Shown piece by piece: positions 15,515-27,204 of a stretch of 64,000 nucleotides of DNA (position 1 is the stretch's first letter; the number at the start of each line of letters is the position of its first letter). The translations under genes were made by a program, and so were the position numbers. The DNA lies in NCBI GenBank assembly GCA_036023115.1, contig JAYKKT010000041.1, forward strand, positions 2,322,501 through 2,386,500. The letters run 5' to 3'. This DNA comes from Brasenia schreberi. Taxonomy: Eukaryota > Streptophyta > Magnoliopsida > Nymphaeales > Cabombaceae. The notes under the pieces are model-generated. The model saw nothing but the letters and a program-made list of their open reading frames with translations. It was not told the DNA's origin and ran no database searches.

Positions 15515-17315
15515 CTTTTATATGAAAAAACAAATTCAACATAGATTGGAGTGTCACAGACAGGAAACTGGGCGTCTATGTCCACCGGCGGGTGTGGCAG
15601 CGCCGGCCATGGACATACAATATACGAAGAACTCATTTCCTGAAACCAGCAGCTCACAAAATGCTTATTTTGGTTCAGATGTGCAAGGCTAATACAGTGC
15701 ACTATGCACAAAATATGAACAAATAAAGAATCTTCCTACACCAGAGAAGGAGTCCAGGCTTTCACCATATAGATAAGGATACAAGTTTCGTATGTAGAGG
15801 AGTAGAAGGAGTATACAACTCATATAAACAGAATCATCTACCAATATCAGTATCCTTTTTCAGCACCAGTTTCCCTGTCTTGCTTCCTCCTCTGTTGATT
15901 CCACAGCATGTGGAATATCCAAGATCACAGCTCGCTCCAGTGGAAGAAATGCAGAAAACATGCATTACATTCCTATGAATATGAAAAGTTGGTATTTAAC
16001 CTACATAGGTAACTTCATTTAATGAAAATATGTTTCTATTTGGTATTTCTAATGATCAATGGGAACTTAATAGTATTTATTAACCTAACATTTCTGACCA
16101 GTTTAGTGGCCCAAAAATGCCCTTTAAAAATTATCAAGCCATTATCCATCAATTACAAATTGAGCAATCAGAACTTTGAGAGCGAAGAGGAAAGATCCCC
16201 CAAGGGCTTCAGTCCTCATGCAGAATCTTTCTTCAGTGAACAACAAGCATTTCCAGCTCTCAAATATACCATTTCAGAACTTCTCTGAACAATTCAAAGG
16301 TCAAATAATTGCAATAATTTTCAAAGCTTTAAGCACATATCAAGTAGTTCGAAATTTTCATATTGGATTAGTCCAAAATTCTGAAGAAAAACTTAAATTT
16401 ATAATAAAATCTAATGAAACACCCATGTGAAACACCTTGTTATGGATTCAAACATTAACCTAAACCTTCTCAAAACTAAAAGGCTAGAGTTGTGGTACCA
16501 GAGCTATATAGAGAACCACCCACAACCCTGTCACCGATATGGATCGTCAGAATCAAAGATTAAGATTGACTCTGCATTGATTCTCTATTTAAGCTCATGT
16601 CATATTTGAACTGCAATGCAGTTAAAGAATCATACAATTCCTCATGGTTCAATTATGATAAGGATCCTCTGAAAACCATTCCTTCCTTCATCAAGTAAAA
16701 ATGTGTAAGGATACGCCTGGACTTTGACCTTCCTTCAAAGCCAACCCATTTTCCATCTTGAAACTCTAGTAAATGATTCCTAATAACTATACTAGTGTAA
16801 TTACATATACAAACACACTTCATTCGTTTGAATATTTTATTCCAAGTTTCCATGTGTCAAGCTGCTGGTGAAAGTAAGAACTACCATGACATGGTTATTT
16901 TCCTGCCCAAAAGAGTACCATCTTTTTGAGACATGCACATCCAATATGCAAATCATGTTTGTAATATTTGAGTTCTTCATGGTCTGTAAATCAGTTTGGG
17001 CATAAAGTAAAAATAAAGTATGAATTACTCCAATTCTGCTCTTTTAACTCAACTAACGTAAATGCCAATGAACCCTCTAGTCTTCTCTCCACAAAACAAA
17101 AGATGAAGTTCTGTCGACATGTATTCCCCAAGTTCACACTGTAATACGTGATTCTTCCTCAATGTCATAAATATTCAAAGCATCACACACACGAAGTAAT
17201 TTGCTGCTTGAAAAGTAAGGTTTCCGAGGTAAACATTTCGATTGACTAACAGTATTAGGTTCCTATCTTTGTCATCTAATTTGCTGATATATAACTCAAC
17301 AGGTCAAGATATTAC
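15515..17315. other. DNA downstream of the ABCB remnant
   Basis: No second membrane domain or second nucleotide-binding domain was recognised, so the transporter copy ends here. Confidence 0.55.
15860..15961 (-). other. Exon-like 33-codon stretch, unidentified
   Basis: Minus-strand reading MFSAFLPLERAVILDIP, then HAVESTEEEARQ, then a stop. The wording is more protein-like than its surroundings, but no family was recognised and no flanking exons were found. It could be a gene remnant or chance. Confidence 0.25.
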
Positions 17316-17687
17316 CTCGGTCTGCCACCACTATGGTTCTCTGCTCCGGATCGCCGTGAGGCATCTTGAAGGCAGTGCATAATATGCGCTCTCTGGATCT
17401 GAAATGAGCTCCTCATGAGTTCCACTCTCTTCAATGTTCACCTCTTGAACCACTGCAATTATGTCTGCATTCCTAATGGTTGATAACCTATGCGCAACCC
17501 CCACAGTGGTTTTTCCAACCATCACTCTGTCTAATGCTTCTTGTACACTTCTCTTAGACTCTGCATCCAGTGCACTCGTTGCTTCATCGAGCAAAAGAAT
17601 GGAAGGATTTTTCAAAATAGCCCTTGCTATCGCGATTCTTTGTTTTTGTCCACCAGACAATTGAGTTCCTCTCTCTCCAACCTGTGG

Positions 17688-17704
17688 AAGAAATTCATCA
17701 CCCA
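17688..17704. repeat. Target-site duplication, left, of the intron LINE
   Basis: The 17 bp AAGAAATTCATCACCCA is identical to 19806-19822 on the far side of the LINE. This copy lies just upstream (gene sense) of the splice acceptor for the exon starting at 17681. Confidence 0.93.
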
Positions 17705-19805
17705 GCAACAACAACAACAACAACTAAGCCTTTTCCCATACTAGACGGGGTCGGCTACATGGATTCTTTGTTTCCACACATCCCTATCGTGTGCCATGTT
17801 AGCAGTTAACTCACAATAAGCTAGACATTCTTTATTGTTTCTTTCCAACACTTTTGTGGTCATCCTCTACCTCTTTTAATACTTTCTAAATTTAGTTTTT
17901 CATACCTTCACATCTTTTGTACATGGTAATGATTAATTGCCCAACACTCAAAATCATAAAATATGGCAGGCCTAACTGCTGCTCTATAATATTTACCTTT
18001 TAACTTTAATGGTATCTTCTTATCACAAAGAATACCTGATGCTCCTCTCCATTTTAACCAATCAGCATTTATTCTATGCGTAACATCTCCATCAATTCTT
18101 TTTGGGGGATGCAATTTTAATTTCTATGTCCTCTGAAGTAACCAAATGATCAAACTTATAATCCATATATTCTGTCTTTATTAGTCGGAGGCCTTTACTT
18201 TCTAATGTTTCTCTCCATAGTTCCAATTTTCTATTAACTTTTTCCTTAGACTCCTCCACTAACACAATGTCATCTACAAATAACATACACCAAGGTACTT
18301 CATCTTGAATATGTTTTATTAACTCATCAATCACCACTATAAATAAGTATATAAATAAGTATGGACTTAAAGTTGATCCTTGATGTAACCCAATATTAAC
18401 TTCAAAGAAGTCTGTCATTCCTTCATGAGTTCTCACACATGTTTTTGTACAATCATACATGTCTCTTATAAGGTTAATGTACGTCAATGGGATACCTCTT
18501 TTTTCTAAAGTTCTCCAAAGAACCTCCCTCGGTATCTTATCATAAGCTTTTGAAGGTTTTTCTTTTTTGCTCTAAAATGTTCATAAGACATCTCAAAAGG
18601 TGAATCGCTTCAATCGTAGATTTGCCTGGCATGAATCCAATTTGGTTTTTTGTTGTACTTGATACTTGTCTTAACCTACGTTTGATAATTCTTTCCCACA
18701 ATTTCATAGTATGGCTCGTTAAGTTGATACCTCCATAATTCTCACAATTTTGAATGTCTCTCTTGTTCTTATATAGGGGTATAAGTGTACTCGCTCTTTA
18801 TTTCTCGGGCCTCTTTTGGTTTCTCCATAATTCATTAAATAGTCTTGTGAGCGAAGTGATTCATGTCTCTCTTAGGAATTTTCAAACTTCTATAGGAATA
18901 TTGTCTGGTTCTACCGATTTACCACCCTTCATATGTTTAAGAGCCTCTTTGACTTTATTCTTTTGAATATATCTGTAAAAATTATGGTTTATATACTTTT
19001 CTAATTTGACTAACTCTCCTAAGTTAATGCTAACATCTTTATTTTCATTAAAAACTTATAAAAATAGTTTTTATATCTATTTTTTCAATCATCATTTGCT
19101 ACTAGAGTTTTCTCATCCTCCTCTTTGATGCACCTAACAAAATTAAGATCATTAGTTTTTTTTATCTTTAGCCCTAGCTATCTTAAAAATATCTCTTTCA
19201 CTCTCTTTTGAGTTGAGTTTTTTATATAAATTATTTCAAAATTTTGCTTTTCCTTTACTTACGATCTTTTTCGCTTCTTTCTTTGCTTTCTTATAAGCTT
19301 CTAAAGTTTCACTAGTTTTCTTAGTATAATGTAATTTATAACATGCCCTCTTTGCCTTGATTTTATTTTACATTACTTCACTCTACCACCAAGCTTCTTT
19401 TTGTACCGGTACACCTCCCTTAGATACACCTAACACGTCTTTCGCCACTTTCCTAATATGTATAGTCATATTGTTCTACATATCACAGGGTGTACCAGTA
19501 TAATTCCAAAGATCTCCTTGAAGGACTTTCTGTTTAAATATATTTTCTTTCCCGCTTTTGAGGTTCCACCATTTAGTCCTAATAGCTTGATGCACTCTTT
19601 TCTTTTTTGTCCATTTTTTTATTTGTAAATCCATAACTAAAAGTCGATGTTGGGTGGTTAAGCTTGGAATTACCTTGCAATCTTTACAACAAGCTCCTAT
19701 CTTTTTTCTAAAAATAAAGTAATCAATTTATGTTTGTGATAAGCCACTCTTATAAGTAATTAAATGTTCTCGTTTTTTGAAGATTGTATTGACTATAAAG
19801 AGATC
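17705..19805 (-). mobile_element. 5'-truncated RTE-like LINE in the ABCB pseudogene intron
   Basis: Minus-strand insertion of about 2.1 kb whose 3' end (the TTG repeat tail) lies at 17705. It carries broken pieces of endonuclease and reverse transcriptase, including [11 protein letters not shown] and the [11 protein letters not shown] motif. Its 5' end is truncated within the endonuclease region. It is flanked by the 17 bp direct repeat AAGAAATTCATCACCCA at 17688-17704 and 19806-19822. Many stops and frameshifts show it is old. Confidence 0.93.
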
Positions 19806-19822
19806 AAGAAATTCATCACCCA
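19806..19822. repeat. Target-site duplication, right, of the intron LINE
   Basis: Exact second copy of AAGAAATTCATCACCCA, which marks the truncated 5' end of the LINE. Confidence 0.93.
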
Positions 19823-19862
19823 CCAATGAAAATTAATGATCCCTACTTTTCCCCTGATTTAC

Positions 19863-19903
19863 TGTCAATGCTTATATATCTTGACGATATATAAGCATTG
19901 ACA
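19863..19903. repeat. Perfect 18 bp palindrome with 5 bp loop
   Basis: The arms TGTCAATGCTTATATATC (19863-19880) and GATATATAAGCATTGACA (19886-19903) are exact reverse complements around TTGAC. It lies in the ABCB pseudogene intron, outside the LINE. Confidence 0.9.
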
Positions 19904-21319
19904 TTAAATTAGACAATCACCATGGTGTTAGCGCTGTTATGTCTTATGAAGGGTATTAACTATATATTTACAATCATATGTTGTTTTGGTGATGTGAAGA
20001 AATTGTTTAGATAAGTAGTACCTGTGTTTCATAATGATCCGGCAGGTTGTTGATGAAAGATATGGCCTCTGAGAGCTGGACAGAGCTTGTGATCTTTTCC
20101 ATGGTTGCGTCGTCCTTACCATACTAGATATTCTCCCTAATGCTAGTTGCAAACAATGCTGGCTCCTGACTCACCAGGCCAATCTGTCGCCTGAGACACT
20201 TCAAGTCCACTTTCTTAATGTTATGATTGTCTAGTAGGATTCTCCCCAACGTCGGTTCATAGAACTATTCAATGAGAGATATGATAGTGCTCTTGCCTGA
20301 CCCACTTCCGCCGACGAGGGCGATGATCTTTCCGGCCGGTATGTCGAAACTGAGCTTGTTGAAGATGACTACATCAGGACGGGAGGGATAAGTGAAGCTT
20401 TCGTTCTGCAATTGGATGTGACCTACTACTTTTTCTAGTCTTCCCCCAGTGTTTTCACAAGCTTTGCTAGCAGTATTTCTCTCAATCATCTGGAATATGG
20501 GATATGCAGCTGCTCTTGCTCTTACAAAGGCAGAGAGATATCAGGTGCAGCTTGTCCTAGCGATCTGCATAAATATCATGAAATTGGTACATATCCATCT
20601 GTAAAAGTAAGCAAAATTTCTCCGCCAAAACTGATGGTGCCTTTATAACAGAAGATGCCAGACTTTCATGGAGTATACAATGTGTGTGTGCAGTAGAATG
20701 AGGGCAGTTCTCACAGGCCACTGATAACGACGTTGAGCATGGTTGTGAAGGCATCACCGCCGTTAGCAATATTCTTGTGAACAACGATGCTAGTGTACCA
20801 CACAAGAAGCGCCATGAGAGGAACAGCACGCAGTGCATTGAGCCAAGACCCATCCCTTTAGCCAACCCTCGCTCTTTTGCCATACTTGTCTCTTCCAAAG
20901 CACTTCGATAGGATTGCACCGCTTTCTCCTCCCCAACGAATGCGTGCAGTTTCCTTATGTTGCCAATTACCTTAACCATAATGAAAAATATTACACCATG
21001 ATCTTGCAATTACGGATTTAGATGCAACGAGATTGACAACTAAAATTCCGCGAGATACAAACAGTATGACACGAAATGCCTTCAGTTCAAGTTCAACCAA
21101 TGGATATATATATATATAAACAAATAGAAATGAAGTCCTTGGGAATATAAATAAAACTTTCATTACATTCTTATAAGGAAAGTATTAAATATTAAGATCA
21201 TCAGTGATGAACAAATTGATAGAAATATTACATGTAAAATTAATGTAAGTTGATTGAAAAGAAGAGTTGCATTAGGTATTTTATTTGACTAAAAGATTCT
21301 AAGATAAATATTATAGAGT

Positions 21320-21720
21320 AGTAATTTCACTTGTTATCTTATATGTTTTTGAGTGTTGGACAATAAATCATCAATATGTATAAAAAATAATCGGGACATA
21401 AATGAAAATATTGTGATAGATGTATAGTCACAAGTAGTCATAAACAAATTTTGTAGTGACACTAATAGATGATAAAATAATTAGAAAAAATAGTTTAAAA
21501 TATTAGGACACATGAAAAAGTGTCAAAGGAAACTTTGTTAAAAGGTGTTATTGGAGTGAAAAATGAAAAAGACTACAAAAGTGTTAGAAAGAAGTGATAA
21601 AGAATAATCTAGCCGTTAACCATTAGCATGATACACTAAAGTTCTATACAAATAAAGAATCCATATAGTCTACCCTATTTAGTATGAGAAAAGGCAAAGG
21701 GGTTGTTGTTGTACTTGTCT
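21320..21720 (+). mobile_element. LINE 3' fragment
   Basis: Degenerate copy of the LINE 3' region (GAGTGTTGGACAATAAATCA corresponds to GAGTGTTGGGCAGTTAATCA in copy B), ending AGTATGAGAAAAGGC and a short TTG run. Confidence 0.75.
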
Positions 21721-21960
21721 TATTCATGTACATGAAAAAGTGATCAAAGGAAACTTCGATAAAAAAGTGAACTTCGATAAAAAAGTGTTAATGAAGTGGA
21801 AAACGAAAAGACCACAAAAGTGTTATAAAGAAATAATAAAGAAATGTTGGGTTAACCATTAATGTGATACATGATGAAGTTCTATAGAAATGAAGAATCC
21901 ATCTAGCCTACCCTATCTAGTAGGGGAAAGGGTAAAAGCTTGGTTGTTGTAGTTGTACTT
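21721..21960 (+). mobile_element. Second LINE 3' fragment in tandem
   Basis: Another degenerate LINE end, reading from CATGAAAAAGTGATCAAAGG to TCTAGTAGGGGAAAGGGT and GGTTGTTG. It directly follows the previous fragment in the same orientation. Confidence 0.7.
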
Positions 21961-23361
21961 GTCAAGAAAACTACCCAAAAAGTAAAAAATTACAAGGAAT
22001 ATATAGATTACAGGATCATTTCAGTTCCAGGTCAAAACCAGGTTGAGCTAGACCCAATCAGTTTTTTTGGGTCCATGTTGAAGACTCAGATATCAACCGG
22101 GTCAGCTTTGAGTTGGGGCCGAGTTGACTTGTCTATAACCCCATATAATGAAATCCACTATATATACATATGAGTCATTGGACCGTGTCATCACTTAGGC
22201 TGCTCACTCATGCCACTTTTGAGTGGTATGAGTGTACGTACTTTTTTAAAAATCTTTAAAATTATACTTATATCATCAAAAAGCAATGAGTGAACATGTC
22301 GGTAATGAGCAGAAACTGATTATATATATATATTGTGTGTGAGAGAGAGAGCGCATCCAAGGTAAAATCCAATTAAGCTTTTCTATTGTTTGATCGGTAT
22401 CATATTTTTCACTTTTTAAATTCAAATTTTCATCATTCATCATTCCGATCAAATGGTAAAAATGTTTAAGCGGATTTAACGAGGAATGAATGTCTGCATT
22501 TACCATGTTCTATATATATATATGTGTGTGTGTGTGTGTAATACACATATATTAATTTATGTGTTTGTGGTTAGTTTGGGTGAAGTCGGGTCAACCTGGA
22601 CCTGACCAACTCTTTTGTCCGTTCACTTCTGAATGATCTGAACCCAATTCAAGTAGCCTAACCACCCAAACTACACTGATTTTTCGTGTCAGATTCAGGT
22701 CGGGTCTAAAATTGCCACCCTTATTTCTGGGTATTCCTCTTACGGTTTCTTCATCTTGATGTTGGTTATGGCTAAGAAAATTAGAGGGAATGCTTTCTCT
22801 AAAAATGCCGGTTTTCCTTTAGTTCGAACTCAAACCAGGCTGTAATCAAGCCGAGTTAAATATGAGCATAGGCAGCTCAACTTTGCTTGTTTTGGAAATG
22901 TACAAGTCCAATTGAAGCTTCATTCAATTGACCAAGCTCGAGCTGGGCTCGGGCTATATCTGAACTCGAACTCCGCTAGTAAGGCTCGTTCCCTTTTCGT
23001 TTTAATTTCTCTTAGAAATATTTTATGACATGAATATAGAATCTTAGGATTGGGCTTGAGCCTTCTACTTAATATGAGAAAATTCCCAAGCATAATATAT
23101 GCTGGAGCCACATATTAATGAATTTTCTTAATACAGGGATTTATACTTTCATATATAAGTATGTATGAAGAAGTTCAATTAGCCCCTGGATCATCTCGAT
23201 CCTGAGTTTTGGTGAGCTAAAATTCAACTCTCTCACATGTCAAGTCCGACTCAAGCTCGGCTCAAGCTTGCGACGACCGAGTCAAGTTCAAGGGGTGGAT
23301 CTTTAGTAGGTTTTAAGCAGCCCGGCTCGCTTGCACCCGTAGAAGATGCAGAGCAGCACGC
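21961..23361. other. Intergenic repeats
   Basis: Contains GGTCAGG/CTGACC-type words, a TA-TG-GA mini tract near 22320 and a foldback-like stretch at 22350-22510. No gene seen. Confidence 0.5.
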
Positions 23362-23490
23362 AGAGCATTAGCTCGAACGGCAGGACGCTCTAGCACCATT
23401 GCTACTCGTAGGGAGTTCGACACTCACAGAGTGCATGTGTGGCTATGTGTGTGTGTTAGGCTTTGGCCTCCTCTTGTAACAAAAAAAAAA
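23362..23490 (+). mobile_element. tRNA-derived SINE
   Basis: Pol III-like box A TTAGCTCGAACGGCAGG and box B GGGAGTTCGACACTC are followed by a TGTGTGTGTGTTAGGC segment, CCTCCTCTTGTAAC and an A-run. The layout matches 25645-25767. Confidence 0.7.
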
Positions 23491-23695
23491 CAAAATAAAA
23501 AATCTTAGAGATCAAGGCCTCCTTCATGTTGATTGCACCTCTATCCAAGATCAAGGCCTCGTTCATGTTCGAGTTAGAGCTAATTGCACCTCTATCCAAT
23601 TTTTCAGCCCATCTCATTAGCATGCTCTTGTAATAACATAAGCTAGTATCTACTAGCGCATCTCCATCCAAGAGCAAATTTTGATGCTTGCATCT

Positions 23696-23912
23696 CGACA
23701 TATCCGGTTCCAGTTCTCTTTCCTGAAATTGGGACTGGGTTTGTCTGGTTTTGAGTCTTAGACCTCTTGGAACCGAAAAAATCGTTAAAGAATTGAAATT
23801 TAAAAAGAATTAAAAAAATATGGACCTATCGTTTCAGGTCTTGTTTAACCAGTTTTTAGTCAGATTTGGCTCCGGTTTGATCCGCCAACTGGTTCCGAAT
23901 CGGCTATGTCTA
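23696..23912. mobile_element. GAACC-rich element with GACATATCC/GGCTATGTC ends
   Basis: Left GACATATCCGGTTCCAG and right GGTTCCGAATCGGCTATGTC form inverted termini of the same family as 62491-62919. About 215 bp long. Confidence 0.7.
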
Positions 23913-24030
23913 CTTGGTATCTCCTTTTAGTCTCTGTTTCAGAACCGCCGGCCGGTTTGAACCCCTGGAACCCCGACAAGTTATTAAAGTAAATTTTCTC
24001 TCAAAACATTAAATATTATTAAAAATGGGT

Positions 24031-24175
24031 TCTCACCTACAACGTCGGTCGATGAGCTAATGCATCTTTTGTAGAACACTTCAAAACAGCTGCCAATACT
24101 GGTTTCATGCCTTTGTGTTCCCACATACATAGCACTGTCCTTCAAATCATCAGTCAAGTATAAATCTCCCCCAGG
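24031..24175 (-). other. Exon-like stretch, unidentified
   Basis: An open minus-strand frame reads GGDLYLTDDLKDSAMYVGTQ and continues to STDVVG before a GTGAGAAC donor-like site. A second frame gives MKPVLAAVLKCSTKDALAHR. Possibly a stray exon or part of a non-coding transcript; no family was recognised. Confidence 0.25.
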
Positions 24176-24369
24176 ACACAAGAAGCAGAAAGTTGTATAA
24201 TTGTGTTAACTAAATTCCATGACCATCGATAGGGATGGCATTGATCCAATCCGATCAACCCTGTCGGTCAGGTTGGCGAATACCCGAACCAAAACTGATC
24301 GAGTCGGGTATGGGGATAAGATGCCCTGCTCCATAACCCTATATTTGCTCCGACCTCTAAAATATTTGG

Positions 24370-24370
<1 letters not shown>

Positions 24371-24435
<65 letters not shown>

Positions 24436-24496
24436 AAAAAAACACATACAAACACTATATATATATATATATATACACAAAAAAAAAACACATACA

Positions 24497-24586
<90 letters not shown>

Positions 24587-24600
24587 AAAACACACATATA
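24371..24600. repeat. (CT)n-(TA)n with two CACAAAAAAAACACATACAAA insertions
   Basis: CT then TA runs, with a roughly 20 bp A/C-rich unit occurring twice (24430 and 24475). The tract lies inside a TAGGGATGGCA-type element beginning near 24230. Confidence 0.9.
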
Positions 24601-24892
24601 TATATAACTCATTTTTCCCTATGCTTGTTAGGGAAAAGAGAACCTGAACCCGTATCTGCCCCAACCCTAATAACACAAAGAAACGCTTGGTTTGGGCTCG
24701 AGATTGAGCTCGATCTAGCTTCCATATTCTCTGTTGAACTCAAGATCGAGCTTCGTTCCAACACTTGAGCTCGCCTAGTTTCAGCTCAGTGCCACCAAGA
24801 TTGACTTAATTAATCTTTGTCTCAAGATAAAGCTAATTGACATCAAATCCAATTGAGCTCGACTAAGATCGTGAATCAACATATACCAGGCT

Positions 24893-24997
<105 letters not shown>

Positions 24998-25487
24998 ACG
25001 TGCATGTGTTGGTTCATGTCTTGTCAACCTACTGTAGATCTGAGCCCGTAATGGCTGACCTGAACTCGACCTCTTGACTCGATTTCCCGGCCTTACTTGG
25101 TCCATGGAAGAATTCCCAAGTACATGCTTATAAGTGGGTCAGCCTTTGACCATACTGCATGAAAATGTTGATGAAGTTTGGTGCACTGGTTTGGTTAAGC
25201 CCAACTTAGGCCCTCTAATTTTCCAATGATTTTAAATTGGATTTATAGATTTTTCATGGATTTGAATCTTTTTGGTTCATATGCAACTTGATTTGATTCG
25301 GCCAATTCTTTGGATCTTTTGGGATCACCAATGAATTTGAAAACCAACGATCAAGATTGCTGCCCCAACAGAAGGCATCATACTTGTTTCATTTTGGCCA
25401 CCATACTGTGCAACGGCCAAATTAAACTCAGGCGGCTTGAAATTGGCAATCACTCAATTGAAAAAGAGAAAATAAGGATCACAAAGA

Positions 25488-25535
25488 GCAATAGCTTACC
25501 TGTAGAGGGTCGACTCACAAGACAGCCTAAAACTG
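25488..25535 (+). mobile_element. SINE fragment, second family
   Basis: TAGCTTACCTGTAGAGGGTC and GACTCACAAG match the first half of the family; box B is missing. Confidence 0.45.
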
Positions 25536-25644
25536 AAAAAAATTGAGGCCTAAAACTGTTATATGTTGCAAGCGTTGAACAAATTTTGTGATTCACAAAA
25601 GTGATAGTGTAATACTATAACAAATAAAAGTTAGTGACATGTAC

Positions 25645-25767
25645 CGAGTATTAGCTCAATGACAGGGCACTCCAGAGCCATTGATGCTGGTGGGGAGTTT
25701 GACTCTCAGAGGCTACATCTGTGGGTGTGAGTGTTAGGTTTCAGCCTCCTCTTATGACAAAAAAAAG
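25645..25767 (+). mobile_element. tRNA-derived SINE
   Basis: Box A-like TTAGCTCAATGACAGGGCAC, box B-like GGGAGTTTGACTCTC, then GTGTGAGTGTTAGG, CCTCCTCTTATGAC and an A-run. Same family as 23362-23490. Confidence 0.7.
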
Positions 25768-26419
25768 TTATGAACCTAAGCTAAAATACTCGACATACTG
25801 CCGTCTTCGGCCTCCCTATGTATCAAAAGAAAAGAAGATATAAAGAAATTTAACAAACACCCAAAACTACTCATGTGTTTGATTCATGATGCTAGATTCT
25901 AGCAATGGAATTGTAGGCCTGAACCCAAATAGGCTTGTGATCATGGTTTCTTATGTACTTAATTTGCAAGTGAAGCGCTTAATTTTTCATGCGAAGTAGG
26001 ATATCAATACAAGAGAAGAAGGCACTTGGATTTCGAGCAAAACCCATAAGTCTAGTTCGTATGACCTACCTTTCCTTGCGTCTACGTCTTTTACTCATCC
26101 GTTTTACGAATTTATCTCTGAGTCATTTCATGGCACAACGAACACCGAGTTCTATGAAACATTAGTTGTGATCTTGAAACAATCGTGAATCAAACACATC
26201 CTAAAAGTTTTAGAAGTTTTAGCCTGAAATCTCTGCTACTTATACCTAAAGGATATATAGGTCATATATATGACAAATCTTAGAGGATTCATCAGAAGGT
26301 TATGTACAAAGAGAACCCCTGCATCTCTCATCTGATTCCTTCCCTTCCTTCTCTGTGAAAGAGCACAAAGAGATGCTTCTAAACAACGAAAAACCTTTTA
26401 CTTGGAGGACACGTGCAGG

Positions 26420-26650
26420 CTATGAGTCGCCAACCGAGATGGCTCGCCCGGCTCGTCCCAACGGCGACGGCGAGATCCGCCGCGAAAGCCCCCTGCTCCA
26501 AACCCCTTGCCCGTGGCTGATGTCCGCAGTTCCTCGCGAGGATCGCTGGTCGACGTCGGCAATCTCATCCTCCTCCTTGATTCTTCTTACTTGGTTGTGA
26601 ATTGCCGGAGACTCCACCTTGCTCCCTTCTTCTCCGTTCTCCCTCTTCTC

Positions 26651-26653
<3 letters not shown>
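26420..26653 (-). CDS. Small 77-residue protein, conserved-looking, function unknown
   Basis: Single-exon ORF starting at the ATG just after a GA repeat (forward CT run 26654-26704), which would lie in its 5' leader. The product is hydrophilic, with an SKVESPAIHNQVRRIKEEDE segment near residues 11-30 and the ending SPSPLGRAGRAISVGDS. From memory, short unnamed plant proteins share a VESPA-x-NQVRRIKEEE block and a SRSPLG...R-ISVG C-terminus, so this is probably a real gene of that kind; no function is claimed. The ORF is far more GC- and CpG-rich than its surroundings. An upstream in-frame ATG would add an Arg-Glu repeat encoded by the microsatellite and is less likely. No signal peptide or membrane segment is visible. 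Confidence 0.65.

Positions 26654-26704
<51 letters not shown>
26654..26704. repeat. (CT)n microsatellite upstream of the 77-residue ORF
   Basis: Runs as GA on the coding (minus) strand directly before the ATG, matching the arrangement at UEV1. Confidence 0.9.
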
Positions 26705-26708
<4 letters not shown>

Positions 26709-27102
26709 TTTGCGTCGATTGGTAAACAGGCCAGAGACACAATGCAATTTACGTTTCTCATCCCTCCTTATATGGTTGGTTTAGAGAGAGAGGGCACGAG
26801 TTAGTTGTGATCTCACGTTAGCGGTGAGCTCAGGGAAGGTGCGTGTGCAGTGCAAGAAACGGTCGCTTCGCAAACAAGACGACGTCTTGGGTGCGTTGGT
26901 GGGTTGTTGGAGCTCAAGCATTGAACGGATCCTCCAGACTTGGCCCTCGATATTCCCACTATTTCAATAGCGCCACTACCTAATTCTGTATAAGAATAAA
27001 TATATATGCAATTCTTTGTTTTTTAATTGGCAAGTTGGAGGTTAGGTTATTTGAGACGTATTTGGTACAATATAATGGAAAGGGACCATTTTGAGCATGA
27101 AG

Positions 27103-27204
27103 AGCAATAGGTCACCTGGCTATCGGGTTGAACTTACAACTTAAAGGTCATGAATTCGATACCTGGGTCGCTTTGGCCTTCCAACCATACCTCAAACAAG
27201 AAAG
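27103..27204 (+). mobile_element. tRNA-derived SINE, second family
   Basis: GGTCACCTGGCTATCGGGTTG and GGTCATGAATTCGATACC resemble box A and box B, followed by TTTGGCCTTCC. Shared with 34750-34850 and 36469-36560. Confidence 0.6.

Larger units (their letters stand above)
17316..20970 (-). pseudogene. ABCB: ABCB2/ABCB10-type ABC transporter, decayed fragment
   Basis: Remnant of a full-size B-subfamily (MDR/PGP) transporter, covering the end of membrane domain 1 and nucleotide-binding domain 1. Exons on minus are 20715-20970, 20022-20564 and 17316-17681. Readable pieces include [27 protein letters not shown], the Walker A motif GGSGSGKST, the Q-loop [18 protein letters not shown], the signature LSGGQKQ, Walker [13 protein letters not shown] and the H-loop [11 protein letters not shown]. 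The order and wording best fit ABCB2/ABCB10 (family knowledge). Defects: in-frame TAG at 20265-20267 (after SLIE) and 20124-20126 (after REN-I), a one-base loss after FLSW near 20825, and a frameshift near 17370 before the LQDAS stretch. Domain 2 and the first membrane helices were not found nearby. A LINE occupies the intron between the last two exons. Confidence 0.93.

Noticed and set aside
17682..17723. Extension of the ABCB exon upstream through GDEFLPQ
   Set aside because: The reading is intronic: a TTCCACAG acceptor precedes VGERG, and the previous exon ends NLPDHYETQ with a GT donor, giving the family-standard ETQVGERG junction.
24219..24647. 142-residue ORF with Ile-Tyr repeats
   Set aside because: Translation of a TA tract.
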